Positions 25,650 to 34,912 of a DNA stretch of 64,000 bases are shown piece by piece (position 1 is the first letter of the stretch; each line of letters opens with the position of its first letter). Made by a program: the position numbers and the translations under genes. Source of the stretch: Rhodobacteraceae bacterium NBU2976 (GTDB taxonomy: Bacteria; Pseudomonadota; Alphaproteobacteria; Rhodobacterales; Rhodobacteraceae); contig JALPRQ010000001.1 of assembly GCA_023630215.1 (NCBI GenBank), positions 1,612,001-1,676,000 of the forward strand. The letters run 5' to 3'. Under the pieces are notes generated by a model. It ran no database searches. It saw only the letters and a program-made list of their open reading frames with translations, and was not told where the DNA came from.

Positions 25650-26762
25650 GTGACAAAGTTTAGCTATTTACGTTTTGGTAATCTTCCCTTCAGTTTTGAC
25701 GCTCTACCTTTGGACCTGACCAATTATGTAGAACATGTCGTCCGCCGTCGTTCCATACGCGCCATTTCGCGCGACTTGGGGTGCAGCGCTTCGACGGTTC
25801 TTCGCCGTATCCGAAAAATCGAAAACCGCCGCGATGACAGACTTTATGATGAAGCTGTCGAAGCGCTGACCGAAATCTGCGCCCTTGCGAGGGTGCCAGC
25901 CCAGTTGGAGTTCGATTTTATGCCTAAACCTGCTGTTCAAAATCTTGAAACCGATGAAGATATTATCGCCAGCGAAGCCCGACGCATACTTCGCCGACTT
26001 TGCGAAAAAGAAGCATTTCTGGCGATGCATCCCGGGTATCAAAATGCCGCTGTCTTCAAGGAGCTTGTGCCCGGGAAAACCACAAGGATCGCAGTGGTCG
26101 CTGTTGCCGTGGCGCGAGCGTTTGTGTTGCGCGAATGGATCGAACCCAAAAATCAGGGGAAGCTATCCACCTATCAAATTACATCGGTCGGGCGGATCGC
26201 TTTGAAACGCCTGATCGCCGAGGAAAAAGCTACCCGGACCGAATCCTCAAATCCCTTTGCCGAACAGCATCAGGAATTCGGCAAACGTTCTGTGAAGCTC
26301 CCAGGGGAGGACAAGCCCACAACGGTGCGATACAACTTGGCCGAAAGCCCGCTGAGCCTGTTGGCCAAAAAAAAGGACAAATGGGGGCAGGAATATCTGA
26401 GTCCTGACTTGCTGGAAGCCGGTGAACGTCTGCGCGAAGATTTCGAGCGCGCCCATCTGGGCACACGTGTTGCGCAAAACTGGGAACGTTTTCTGTCAGG
26501 TGTCAGCACGCCGATTGGGACGGCAGAAACAGGGGGATCCGATGCCGCGCGCCAGCGTGTGTTGAAGGCGCTGGAAGTGTTGGGTCCGGGGCTTGGGGAT
26601 GTGGTGTTGCGGGTATGTTGTTATCTGGAGGGGTTGGAGCGTGCGGAAAAACGACTGGGCTGGTCGGCGCGATCCGGTAAGGTTGTGCTGAAAATTGCGC
26701 TGACCCGGCTGGCCTATTTTTACGGCATTTCACAAGAGGGATATGAGCGCAAAGCCTGTTAA
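25650..26762 (+). CDS. DUF6456 helix-turn-helix protein, possible GafA-type activator of a gene transfer agent
   Basis: A 370-residue protein with an N-terminal HTH (VRRRSIRAISRDLGCSASTVLRRIRKIE, about residues 31-59) and a C-terminal DUF6456-like helical region (about 275-365, ending VVLKIALTRLAYFYG). From memory, this domain is the one in GafA/GafZ, the activators of gene transfer agent genes in Rhodobacter and Caulobacter; this link needs checking. The start is GTG with no clear Shine-Dalgarno. The 3' end overlaps the convergent tpiA stop by 4 bp. The upstream spacer is strikingly AT-rich, with runs of A and T. Confidence 0.6.
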   Translation: MTKFSYLRFGNLPFSFDALPLDLTNYVEHVVRRRSIRAISRDLGCSASTVLRRIRKIENRRDDRLYDEAVEALTEICALARVPAQLEFDFMPKPAVQNLETDEDIIASEARRILRRLCEKEAFLAMHPGYQNAAVFKELVPGKTTRIAVVAVAVARAFVLREWIEPKNQGKLSTYQITSVGRIALKRLIAEEKATRTESSNPFAEQHQEFGKRSVKLPGEDKPTTVRYNLAESPLSLLAKKKDKWGQEYLSPDLLEAGERLREDFERAHLGTRVAQNWERFLSGVSTPIGTAETGGSDAARQRVLKALEVLGPGLGDVVLRVCCYLEGLERAEKRLGWSARSGKVVLKIALTRLAYFYGISQEGYERKAC

Positions 26763-27496
26763 CCTGCGGCTGTCACGATCCCTGCAAAGTCGGTGGCGTT
26801 AAGCGATGCCCCGCCCACCAATCCGCCATCCACATTGCTGATGGCAAAAATCTCGGCCGCGTTGGAGGGTTTTACCGATCCGCCATACAATATCCGAATA
26901 TCTTCACCGGTCGCGTAAGTCTGAACCAGTTGGACGCGAATGAAATCATGAACTTCGGCGATTTGAGAGTAGGTCGGGATTTTGCCGGTGCCGATTGCCC
27001 AGACGGGTTCATAGGCAATTATCGTATTGGCTGCCGTTGCCCCGTCTGGGATCGAGCCGTCCAGCTGATCCTTGATGATCTGTAAGGTATCGCCGCTGTC
27101 ACGCTGGGCCTCGGTTTCGCCGACGCAGATGATGGCGGACAGGTCTGCGCGCCAAGCGGCTTCGACCTTGGTGCGGATATAGTCGCTGGTTTCATGATGC
27201 AGGGAGCGGCGTTCGGAATGTCCCAAGATAACCGTCTTTGCCCCGACATCAGCCAGCATCGGCGCCGAAATTTCGCCGGTATAAGCGCCGGATTCGCTCC
27301 AATGACAATCCTGGCCGCCGATCACGATGCCGCTGTCGCCCGCGACATGGACCATTTCTTCGATCAATGTGGCCGGGGGACAGATGACGATCTCGCAGGT
27401 TGCGCCCTTGGTCAGGGTAATCAGTTCTTTCAGCTCGACGATCGAGGCCTTCAGGCCGTTCATCTTCCAATTGCCAGCGGCAATCTTACGCCTCAT
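26759..27496 (-). CDS. tpiA: Triosephosphate isomerase
   Basis: A 245-residue TIM: AGNWKMN at the N-terminus (Asn9, Lys11), LGHSERR with catalytic His93, AYEPVWAIGTG with Glu163, and the ILYGGSVKP phosphate loop. It interconverts DHAP and G3P in glycolysis. I chose the ATG at 27494-27496, which overlaps the A-type carrier stop by 4 bp (ATGA), placing tpiA last in the operon sufT-like/coiled-coil/A-type carrier/tpiA, an uncommon context. Confidence 0.96.
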   Translation of the reverse strand: MRRKIAAGNWKMNGLKASIVELKELITLTKGATCEIVICPPATLIEEMVHVAGDSGIVIGGQDCHWSESGAYTGEISAPMLADVGAKTVILGHSERRSLHHETSDYIRTKVEAAWRADLSAIICVGETEAQRDSGDTLQIIKDQLDGSIPDGATAANTIIAYEPVWAIGTGKIPTYSQIAEVHDFIRVQLVQTYATGEDIRILYGGSVKPSNAAEIFAISNVDGGLVGGASLNATDFAGIVTAAG

Positions 27497-27846
27497 CGTT
27501 CGACCTCGAACTTGATGGATTCGCCACAACCGCAGGCTTCAACGACGTTGGGATTGCGGAATTTGAACCCGCTTTCCAGAAGTGAGGTCTCATAGTCGAT
27601 TTCGGTCCCGAACAAGAACATCTGCGCCATCGGGGCGATCACAACGCGAGCGCCGTTATGTTCGATAACCTCGTCATTGGCGTCGACGGTATCGACATAT
27701 TCCATTGTGTATTCCATCCCCGCACAGCCGCCTTTTTTCAGGCCGATCCGCAGCGCCTGTTTGTCATCATCCTGCATCAGCGCTGCGATGTGTTTCGCCG
27801 CTGCGTCGGTTATAGTGACGGGAGACTTTCCGGGTATGGCAAACAT
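27493..27846 (-). CDS. A-type iron-sulfur carrier protein (IscA/SufA/ErpA-like)
   Basis: A 117-residue HesB/IscA-fold protein with the three conserved cysteines: Cys41 in GGCAGMEY and Cys105/Cys107 in the ACGCGES tail. A-type carriers hand Fe-S clusters to target proteins. Which subtype it is cannot be fixed by eye. It follows the coiled-coil gene with a 1-bp TAATG overlap and is near the SufT-like gene, so this operon likely belongs to Fe-S assembly. Confidence 0.92.
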   Translation of the reverse strand: MFAIPGKSPVTITDAAAKHIAALMQDDDKQALRIGLKKGGCAGMEYTMEYVDTVDANDEVIEHNGARVVIAPMAQMFLFGTEIDYETSLLESGFKFRNPNVVEACGCGESIKFEVER

Positions 27847-28418
27847 TATTCTGTTCCTTCCGCCGCCGTGAACTGTTCAAGACGCTCTACAGCACCGATC
27901 ATCTTGTCGAGGATATCGTCAAAATCGGGGACCTCAGCAGGTTCAGGCGATTGGGCCAACTGGGCTTTTACAGCCTCGATTTCGGCCTTTAGGTCATCCA
28001 CGGAAATATCAATCATCGCCATGGATTCCAGAATAGCGCGATCATCAAATGGTTCCGACATGGCGTCGACTTTCGCACTTAATGCGGCTGTTTCGGCGTC
28101 GATTTTTTCAAAAATGGCGTCGGCATCAGTCGCGATTTCATCCAAGATTTCCGTGTTCGCATCTTCCAACGCCGTAATCCGCGCGTTAAGCGCGGTCAAC
28201 GCGTCCGCTAAACCGGATTGCGCCTCGGTGATGGTGTCCAGTTTTGCCGTCAGGTCGGACACGGATGTTCCAAGCGCGGTGGTTTCGTTCAACAATGTGC
28301 CGTTTACATTGCGCGACACGCTTTCGTTGGAGAACCAGACGATCCCACCGGCGACAATTGCGCCGACAACAGCCGAGACGCTGACACGGGCGATGAAATT
28401 CTTTACCATTCCTGACAT
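27846..28418 (-). CDS. Membrane-anchored coiled-coil protein of unknown function
   Basis: A 190-residue acidic protein: one N-terminal membrane helix (about 7-29, VSVSAVVGAIVAGGIVWF) then mostly heptad-like Ala/Leu/Asp/Glu-rich helix to the end, with no cysteine. It looks like a periplasmic or cytoplasmic coiled coil tethered to the inner membrane. I do not recognise a family. It overlaps both the SufT-like gene and the A-type carrier gene by 1 bp (TAATG), so it is tightly coupled to two Fe-S assembly genes. Topology cannot be decided: the N-terminus has one Lys and one Arg before the helix. Confidence 0.7.
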   Translation of the reverse strand: MSGMVKNFIARVSVSAVVGAIVAGGIVWFSNESVSRNVNGTLLNETTALGTSVSDLTAKLDTITEAQSGLADALTALNARITALEDANTEILDEIATDADAIFEKIDAETAALSAKVDAMSEPFDDRAILESMAMIDISVDDLKAEIEAVKAQLAQSPEPAEVPDFDDILDKMIGAVERLEQFTAAEGTE

Positions 28419-28783
28419 TACATGAATCCTAGTTCCAGACGGGCCTCATCCGACATCATATCCATACCCCACTGCGGTTCCCAAACCAATTCGACATTGA
28501 CAGTTTTCACGCCGGGTAATGGCTCGACGGCCTCAGCGACCCAACCGGGCATTTCGCCTGCCACCGGGCAACCGGGCGCGGTCAGCGACATGGCGATATT
28601 CACGTTCGCTTCGTCGTCAATATCGATGGTATAGATCAGCCCGAGATCAAAGATGTTCACCGGAATTTCCGGGTCGTAGACGGTCCGACAGGCCTCGGCG
28701 ATGGCGTCATATAACGGATGGTCCGTGCTTGACGGTTTGATCAGCGGAGTCCCTTCCATCGGGGTGTCATTTTCTGCGTTCAT
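28418..28783 (-). CDS. SufT-like protein (MIP18/DUF59 family)
   Basis: A 121-residue protein with the MIP18 core VYDPEIPVNIFDLGLIY (about residues 35-51) and TAPGCPVAGEM with Cys72. SufT proteins assist Fe-S cluster maturation. The ATG at 28781-28783 has a good AGGTGA site; the frame runs 27 codons further upstream. First gene of the Fe-S operon and divergent from tgt. Confidence 0.88.
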   Translation of the reverse strand: MNAENDTPMEGTPLIKPSSTDHPLYDAIAEACRTVYDPEIPVNIFDLGLIYTIDIDDEANVNIAMSLTAPGCPVAGEMPGWVAEAVEPLPGVKTVNVELVWEPQWGMDMMSDEARLELGFM

Positions 28784-28884
28784 AGTCACCTGCCTTATAC
28801 CTGACCAAACATATAGGAAATAATTCACGGGGCGTCCAGCGGTGGGGCTTGTATAAATCTTCACAATCGTGGAAACGGAGCGGC

Positions 28885-30015
28885 ATGGGAAAGAATATTC
28901 ACTTTAATATCCACCAGACGGACGGCAAAGCGCGGACCGGGTTCTTGTCCATGCCACGCGGCGATATTCGCACGCCGGCCTTTATGCCAGTGGGCACCGC
29001 TGCAACGGTAAAGGCGATGATGCCCGAAAGCGTGGTAGCGACCGGGGCGGATATTCTGCTGGGGAATACCTATCATTTGATGCTGCGCCCCACGGCGGAG
29101 AGGGTGGCGGCGCTGGGTGGGCTGCACAAATTCATGAATTGGGACAAGCCGATCCTGACGGATTCCGGCGGTTATCAGGTGATGAGCCTGACAGGTTTGC
29201 GCAAGCTGACCGAGGAAGGCGTCAAGTTCAAATCCCATATCGACGGGTCATCCCACATGCTGACGCCGGAACGGTCGATGGAGATTCAGCGGCTGCTGGG
29301 CAGTGATATCGTCATGTGTTTTGACGAATGCACGCCATTTCCCGCGACCGAAGATGTTGCGCGGGCATCCATGGAGATGTCGATGAGGTGGGCAGAGCGG
29401 TCCAAAGATGCCTTTGGCGACCGCCCGGATCACGCGCTGTTTGGTATTCAACAAGGGTCAGTGTTCAAAGACCAACGCGCCGAGTCGGCAGAAAAATTGC
29501 AGGCGCTTGGATTTGATGGATACGCGATTGGCGGGTTGGCTGTGGGCGAGGGGCAGGAGCTGATGTTTGATGTTCTTGACTATGCGCCGGGGCAATTGCC
29601 CGATGATCGCCCGCGTTACCTGATGGGGGTTGGCAAGCCTGATGATATCGTCGGTGCCGTGCAGCGAGGGGTCGATATGTTCGATTGTGTTTTGCCGTCG
29701 CGATCCGGGCGCAACGGGCAGGCTTTGACGCGAATGGGGGCGATTAACCTGCGCAATGCGCGCCACGCGGATGACCCGCGGCCATTGGACCCGGAATGCC
29801 ATTGTCCCTGCTGCCAGAACTATTCCCGTGCCTATCTGCATCATGTTGTCCGCGCAAAAGAGATCATCGCCTCTATGTTGGTGACTTGGCATAATCTGCA
29901 TTATTATCAAGAGCTTATGCAGGGTCTTCGCGATGCGATTGCTGCCAAGAAACTTGACGAGTTTGTCCGGGACTTCCACATGAAACGTGAGATAGGGGAT
30001 ATGGAGCCGATCTGA
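28885..30015 (+). CDS. tgt: tRNA-guanine transglycosylase (queuine tRNA-ribosyltransferase)
   Basis: A 376-residue TIM-barrel enzyme exchanging G34 for preQ1 in Asp, Asn, His and Tyr tRNAs. Visible: [10 protein letters not shown], the catalytic [11 protein letters not shown] with Asp, [15 protein letters not shown] with the nucleophilic Asp, and the Zn site CHCPCC...HH. I chose the ATG at 28885 (GGAG upstream); the frame is open 12 codons earlier. Followed directly by a hydrolase gene with TGATG overlap. Note that two tRNA-Asp and one tRNA-Asn genes, targets of Tgt, are in this window. Confidence 0.97.
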   Translation: MGKNIHFNIHQTDGKARTGFLSMPRGDIRTPAFMPVGTAATVKAMMPESVVATGADILLGNTYHLMLRPTAERVAALGGLHKFMNWDKPILTDSGGYQVMSLTGLRKLTEEGVKFKSHIDGSSHMLTPERSMEIQRLLGSDIVMCFDECTPFPATEDVARASMEMSMRWAERSKDAFGDRPDHALFGIQQGSVFKDQRAESAEKLQALGFDGYAIGGLAVGEGQELMFDVLDYAPGQLPDDRPRYLMGVGKPDDIVGAVQRGVDMFDCVLPSRSGRNGQALTRMGAINLRNARHADDPRPLDPECHCPCCQNYSRAYLHHVVRAKEIIASMLVTWHNLHYYQELMQGLRDAIAAKKLDEFVRDFHMKREIGDMEPI

Positions 30016-30959
30016 TGCGTGAAGTTCAACACCATGTAACGAATGGAGCGGTGGAGCTTGCCGGAACGCTGTCCGGCCCGTCGCATCCTTCGGATATGTT
30101 GGTGATTTGTCTGCATGGTTCGGGGCCGCTCGATCGGGACGAAAATTATAAAGCGCAGAGGTTAAATGTATTTCGGCCCATCGCAGACGCATTGGCCGAG
30201 GCAGGCATAGATTGTTACCGCTATGACAAACGGGGCTGCGGACAAAGCACGGGCAGTTTCAACAAGGCCGGATTTACCGAATTGCTGGAGGATGCGCTTG
30301 CCGTCCTAGGAGATTTTCGGGAAAGCGGTCAGTACAAAAACATTATTCTGCTGGGTCATAGCGAAGGCACCGCGATCGCTGCGCTTGCCGCCCAAGATAC
30401 GATCGAGGGGATGATCCTTCTGTGCCCATTCATTACCCCGATGGATGAGATTTTGCGTCGGCAAGCAGCGGAAATGGAACGCGAGATCGGCGAAATGCAA
30501 GGATTTGCTGGGGTTTTGGTTCGCGGGCTGTTTCGCCTGATTGGCACCCCAACCGCGCAACAACGCAAGCTCATCACGCGTGTACGCGAGCGGGATGAAG
30601 ACGGATTTCGCAAGAATTTTAAATATAAGAATGCCAAGTGGCTGCGCGAACTATTGAACCTTAATCTGAGCGAGGTTTACCCCCTGATTTATTGCCCGAC
30701 CTTGATCGTCAAAGCGGGTAAGGATGTTCAATGCCCTCCCGAAGACTCGGACAATATTGCGCAGATGATTGGTCAACACGCGACACTCGCCGAGTTTCCC
30801 AATTTGACGCATTTGTTGCGTGACTCCGATGCAGCACCCGGATTTCAGGATTATCGCAACCAGTTGAAGAATGATATCTCGCCCACGGTCACATCGCGGA
30901 TTTCAGAGTGGCTTGTCGACACCTATTTGCGTCAATCACAGACAGATGAAGGGGCTTGA
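30015..30959 (+). CDS. Alpha/beta hydrolase (S9/dienelactone-hydrolase-like)
   Basis: A 314-residue protein with CLHGSGPLDRD (oxyanion), RYDKRGCGQSTG, nucleophile Ser116 in LLGHSEGT, Asp in the VKAGKDVQCPP loop and a His in NLTHLLRD. Probable esterase or acyl hydrolase, substrate unknown. Its ATG overlaps the tgt stop by 1 bp (TGATG), so it is co-transcribed with tgt; lon follows 96 bp later. Confidence 0.8.
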   Translation: MREVQHHVTNGAVELAGTLSGPSHPSDMLVICLHGSGPLDRDENYKAQRLNVFRPIADALAEAGIDCYRYDKRGCGQSTGSFNKAGFTELLEDALAVLGDFRESGQYKNIILLGHSEGTAIAALAAQDTIEGMILLCPFITPMDEILRRQAAEMEREIGEMQGFAGVLVRGLFRLIGTPTAQQRKLITRVRERDEDGFRKNFKYKNAKWLRELLNLNLSEVYPLIYCPTLIVKAGKDVQCPPEDSDNIAQMIGQHATLAEFPNLTHLLRDSDAAPGFQDYRNQLKNDISPTVTSRISEWLVDTYLRQSQTDEGA

Positions 30960-31055
30960 AACTCGGTCTCGCACACTCCAAGTTGTTTTCAACAACAGAA
31001 GGGCCCAATGCTGCCGATTGCCGGGGCAGGGCGCCTTGCTAATCTGAGGATACGT

Positions 31056-33464
31056 ATGACTGAATCGAGTAACACCAGCTTCCCCGTCCTGCCGTTGCGC
31101 GACATTGTCGTGTTTCCACATATGATCGTGCCGCTGTTTGTGGGGCGCGAAAAATCTGTGCGTGCGCTGGAAGAGGTAATGAAAGACGACAAGCAGATAC
31201 TGCTGACGTCGCAAAAGGATGCTAACGAAGATGAACCGACCACCGACACGATCTATACGGTCGGGGTGATCGCCAATGTCTTGCAACTGCTGAAACTTCC
31301 TGATGGCACGGTGAAGGTGCTGGTCGAAGGGAAAACCCGCGCGAACATCACCAAATTTCTTCCCAATGACAGCTATTTTGAAGCTGAGGCTGAAGTGATC
31401 GCCGAAACCGAAGGCAATGCCGAAGCCGTTCAAGCTTTGACCCGCACCGTGGTCGAAGAATTCGAACGCTATGGGCGGATGAACAAGAATGTGCCCGAAG
31501 ACGCGATGTCCGCTGTCAAGGATGCCACCGATCCCGCCAAACTGGCCGATACGGTTGCCGGGCATCTTGGGGTGACGCTTAATGAAAAGCAGGAATTGCT
31601 GGAAGAGCCGGAAATCGAAAAACGGCTGGAGCGTGTTTACGAACTGATGCAGGGCGAAATGTCCGTGCTGAAGGTCGAGAAGAAAATCAAATCCCGCGTC
31701 AAATCGCAGATGGAGCGCACGCAGCGCGAATATTATCTGAACGAACAGATGAAGGCGATCCAGAAAGAATTGGGTGATGGCGAGGATGGCCAGAATGAAA
31801 TCACCGAACTGGAAGAGCGGATCGAGGAAACGAAGCTGTCCAAGGAGGCCAAGGAAAAGGCCGAGGCCGAGCTGAAGAAGCTGAAAAACATGTCGCCCAT
31901 GTCGGCAGAAGCGACCGTCGTGCGGAACTATCTGGACTGGATGCTGTCGATCCCGTGGGGCACACGCAGCCGGGTGAAAAAAGATTTGAACCGGGCGCAG
32001 ATGATCCTGGATCAGGATCATTACGGACTGGAAAAGGTCAAGGAACGGATCGTGGAATATCTGGCCGTGCAACAGCGTAGCCGGAAACTGCGTGGTCCGA
32101 TCCTGTGTCTGGTTGGTCCGCCGGGTGTTGGCAAAACCTCACTTGGGAAATCTGTGGCGAAGGCGACGGGGCGGGAATTTATCCGCATCTCGCTTGGTGG
32201 TGTGCGCGATGAGTCCGAAATTCGCGGGCATCGCCGGACCTATATCGGGTCCATGCCGGGCAAAATCATTCAGTCGATGAAAAAAGCGAAAACCACGAAT
32301 CCGTTGATCCTACTCGATGAAATTGACAAGATGGGGCAGGATTTCCGGGGTGATCCGGCATCCGCGATGTTAGAGGTGTTGGACCCCGAACAGAACGCTA
32401 CCTTTGTCGATCATTATCTTGAGGTCGAATATGACCTGTCGAACGTGATGTTCCTGACAACGGCGAACAGCTATAACATGCCACGTCCGTTGCTGGATCG
32501 TATGGAGGTGATCTCGCTGGCTGGCTATACGGAGGTCGAGAAAGCCGAAATCGCCAAGCAACATCTGGTGCCTAAACAGATCAAGGGGCATGGGCTGAAG
32601 AAGAAAGAATTCGAACTTCAGGAAGATGCGTTGATCGACATCATCCGCTATTATACCCGCGAAGCCGGGGTGCGGAATTTGGAACGGGAAATCGCGAAGC
32701 TGTGCCGTAAAGCGGTGACGGAAATCGTGATGAAACGTTCGGAGAAGGTTGTCGTGACAGCGAAAAATCTTTCGGATTATCTGGGCGTACGGCGTTTCAA
32801 ATTTGGTCTGGCCGAGGAAAAAGATCAGGTTGGTGTTGTTACCGGTCTGGCCTGGACCGAAGTTGGCGGTGATCTGTTGCAGATCGAAGCGCTGAAACTG
32901 CCCGGTAAAGGGCGGATGAAAACGACCGGTAAGCTGGGCGATGTGATGAAGGAATCCATCGAAGCAGCGTCGTCTTTCGTGCGATCAAAATCGACCACGC
33001 TTGGGATCAAACCGCCAGAGTTCGAAAAATTCGACATCCACGTCCACGTTCCCGAAGGCGCAACGCCCAAGGATGGACCAAGCGCGGGGATCGGCATGGT
33101 TACCTCGATCGTGTCGGTGGTGACGGGCATTCCGGTCCATCGCGACATTGCCATGACGGGCGAGGTGACGCTGCGCGGTAACGTGCTGCCGATTGGCGGG
33201 CTGAAGGAAAAACTGTTGGCTGCGCTGCGCGGCGGCATCAAAACCGTGCTGATCCCGGCCGACAATGAAAAGGACCTGAAAGAGATCCCGGACGTCGTCA
33301 AAGATGGCCTGAAAATCATTCCTGTTTCGGATGTGATGGATGTCCTGAAAATCGCGTTGGTGGATATGCCGGAACCGATTGAGTGGGACGAGGTGGAGGA
33401 GGCGGCAAAGGCCGCCGCCGCGGCTGCCAAATCCGACACACCGGGCACCGCAACTGCCCATTAG
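31056..33464 (+). CDS. lon: Lon protease
   Basis: An 802-residue ATP-dependent serine protease: N-terminal LAN domain (LPVLPLRDIVVFP-type start), AAA+ domain with Walker A GPPGVGKTS (about 354-362) and the LLDEIDKMGQDFRGD Walker B region, and the catalytic dyad Ser676 (KDGPSAGIG) and Lys719 (GGLKEKLLAA). It degrades misfolded and regulatory proteins in the cytosol. The ATG at 31056 follows GAGG; the frame is open 16 codons upstream. Ends in a strong terminator. Confidence 0.98.
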   Translation: MTESSNTSFPVLPLRDIVVFPHMIVPLFVGREKSVRALEEVMKDDKQILLTSQKDANEDEPTTDTIYTVGVIANVLQLLKLPDGTVKVLVEGKTRANITKFLPNDSYFEAEAEVIAETEGNAEAVQALTRTVVEEFERYGRMNKNVPEDAMSAVKDATDPAKLADTVAGHLGVTLNEKQELLEEPEIEKRLERVYELMQGEMSVLKVEKKIKSRVKSQMERTQREYYLNEQMKAIQKELGDGEDGQNEITELEERIEETKLSKEAKEKAEAELKKLKNMSPMSAEATVVRNYLDWMLSIPWGTRSRVKKDLNRAQMILDQDHYGLEKVKERIVEYLAVQQRSRKLRGPILCLVGPPGVGKTSLGKSVAKATGREFIRISLGGVRDESEIRGHRRTYIGSMPGKIIQSMKKAKTTNPLILLDEIDKMGQDFRGDPASAMLEVLDPEQNATFVDHYLEVEYDLSNVMFLTTANSYNMPRPLLDRMEVISLAGYTEVEKAEIAKQHLVPKQIKGHGLKKKEFELQEDALIDIIRYYTREAGVRNLEREIAKLCRKAVTEIVMKRSEKVVVTAKNLSDYLGVRRFKFGLAEEKDQVGVVTGLAWTEVGGDLLQIEALKLPGKGRMKTTGKLGDVMKESIEAASSFVRSKSTTLGIKPPEFEKFDIHVHVPEGATPKDGPSAGIGMVTSIVSVVTGIPVHRDIAMTGEVTLRGNVLPIGGLKEKLLAALRGGIKTVLIPADNEKDLKEIPDVVKDGLKIIPVSDVMDVLKIALVDMPEPIEWDEVEEAAKAAAAAAKSDTPGTATAH

Positions 33465-33468
33465 ATGA

Positions 33469-33498
33469 AAAAGCCGCCAATGAGGCGGCTTTTTTTTT
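33469..33498 (+). terminator. Rho-independent terminator after lon
   Basis: A 10-bp stem AAAAGCCGCC/GGCGGCTTTT (33469-33478 with 33484-33493) with loop AATGA, then T-run to 33498. Confidence 0.95.
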
Positions 33499-33577
33499 CG
33501 CATTTACGCCTTTCGATTTTTTGTCCCAGACCGTTTAATCAACGACATCACCGCCACGATTGCGATTATGGGGACAA

Positions 33578-34594
33578 ATGAACATTAAAGATAAGCTTTC
33601 GACCATTCTGGCCATCCAAAGGGATTTAAAAAAGCTGCGCACGGATGGAACCGAGCCCGATTTCAGCCTGGGTTTGTTGGATGTTCAACAAAGTTCAGAG
33701 ATAAAGGGACTTAACGACACAGTGATTGTCCGGCGTGGGAACAGGCAGTATCAATTGCTGCTTTCCAACTATGCGGGACATCCCGTTTGGAAATTTTTTG
33801 GACGTCTGTATTCACCAAGTGTCCTTTACTGGTTTTCGAAATGTGATCCGTCGGTTCAGTTTATCAAAGTTGATTTTGGCGAAGGCACAACTCCGTCCGA
33901 GGCACGCTTTACGTTTTCGTCAAATCGTCCCGACACGATTCCGCTTCCTGATCCGCATTTTTTTATGAAACGTGGCTTTCACGAACTGGACGCGCTGGCC
34001 GAGCAAGACAAGACAAGCTGGTTCGACCGGTCAGATGACATTGTCTGGCGAGGGTCAGCAACAGGGACGGGGCAGATGTATTTTGATGACCTGTTCGCGG
34101 ACAATCCGTTAATACGGCAGCGAATCCGGCTTGCGTATCTGACGCGTGGAAGCGACGTGGATTTCAAATTTTCACCCAATCGCTTTTTCCAACATTTCGA
34201 ATTTCGGATGCAACAGCAGGGAGTTACGGGAGAATCTTTGCCAGAAGAAAGCTGGGTGACGCGCAAATATGCCATCGACATAGACGGCAACGTGAATACG
34301 TGGAGCAATTTTCTGGTGCGTCTGAAACTGGGGTGTTGTGTGCTGAAGGTCGACTCGGAAATGCGATACCGGCAATGGTACTATGATCACATCAAACCCT
34401 GGGAGCATTATGTTCCCGTCAAAGCCGATCTGTCCGATTTCTTCGAACGTGTGGAGTGGGCTAGGGCGAATCCGAACGAAGCATTTGCGATTGCGCAAAA
34501 CGGTCAAGAATTTGCGCGTCAGATGACGTTTGCAAAAGGACGCGAGGATGCCGTTGCCCTGATTGAAGGGGCCGCGACACGGGCAAGCGCGTGA
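33578..34594 (+). CDS. GT90/CAP10-like glycosyltransferase (first of two paralogues)
   Basis: A 338-residue protein with the CAP10-domain core: SDDIVWRGSATG, RQRIRLAYLTRGSDVDFKF, and KYAIDIDGNVNTWSNFL followed by KLGCCVLKV, the nucleotide-sugar site region of GT90. GT90 enzymes include CXT1 xylosyltransferase and Rumi/POGLUT1 glucosyl/xylosyltransferases; bacterial members appear in LPS decoration. The chosen ATG at 33578 has GGGGA upstream. No signal peptide, so probably cytosolic. Confidence 0.8.
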   Translation: MNIKDKLSTILAIQRDLKKLRTDGTEPDFSLGLLDVQQSSEIKGLNDTVIVRRGNRQYQLLLSNYAGHPVWKFFGRLYSPSVLYWFSKCDPSVQFIKVDFGEGTTPSEARFTFSSNRPDTIPLPDPHFFMKRGFHELDALAEQDKTSWFDRSDDIVWRGSATGTGQMYFDDLFADNPLIRQRIRLAYLTRGSDVDFKFSPNRFFQHFEFRMQQQGVTGESLPEESWVTRKYAIDIDGNVNTWSNFLVRLKLGCCVLKVDSEMRYRQWYYDHIKPWEHYVPVKADLSDFFERVEWARANPNEAFAIAQNGQEFARQMTFAKGREDAVALIEGAATRASA

Positions 34595-34685
34595 CACAAC
34601 CGAACAAAACACACCGCAATGCCAGAATAAAAGACCGCAAGCACAGAAAGGTTATTAAAAGTAAGCGAATAGGTTTTTTTGGGGC

Positions 34686-34714
34686 TTGAAGCGTCAATCC
34701 TTTCGGTTTATCAG
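34686..34714 (+). promoter_or_regulatory. Candidate sigma-70 promoter for tRNA-Val
   Basis: TTGAAG (34686-34691) and TATCAG (34709-34714) are 17 nt apart and end 10 nt before the tRNA 5' end. Confidence 0.45.
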
Positions 34715-34724
34715 CCTCGACACC

Positions 34725-34800
<76 letters not shown>

Positions 34801-34912
34801 TTCTCCTGCTTATGATTGTCAAGTTTCCAAAGTTATTGACCGTGCGGGAGCGCACGGCGTAAAGCAGTGTTCAATAAGCAATTTCAGGACACTCGCGGGG
34901 CTGACACAGGTT

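Noticed and set aside
30936-32072. 378-codon frame on the - strand across the start of lon
   Set aside because: Antisense to a certain lon gene; its product is a low-complexity Phe/Leu/His-rich string with no family pattern.
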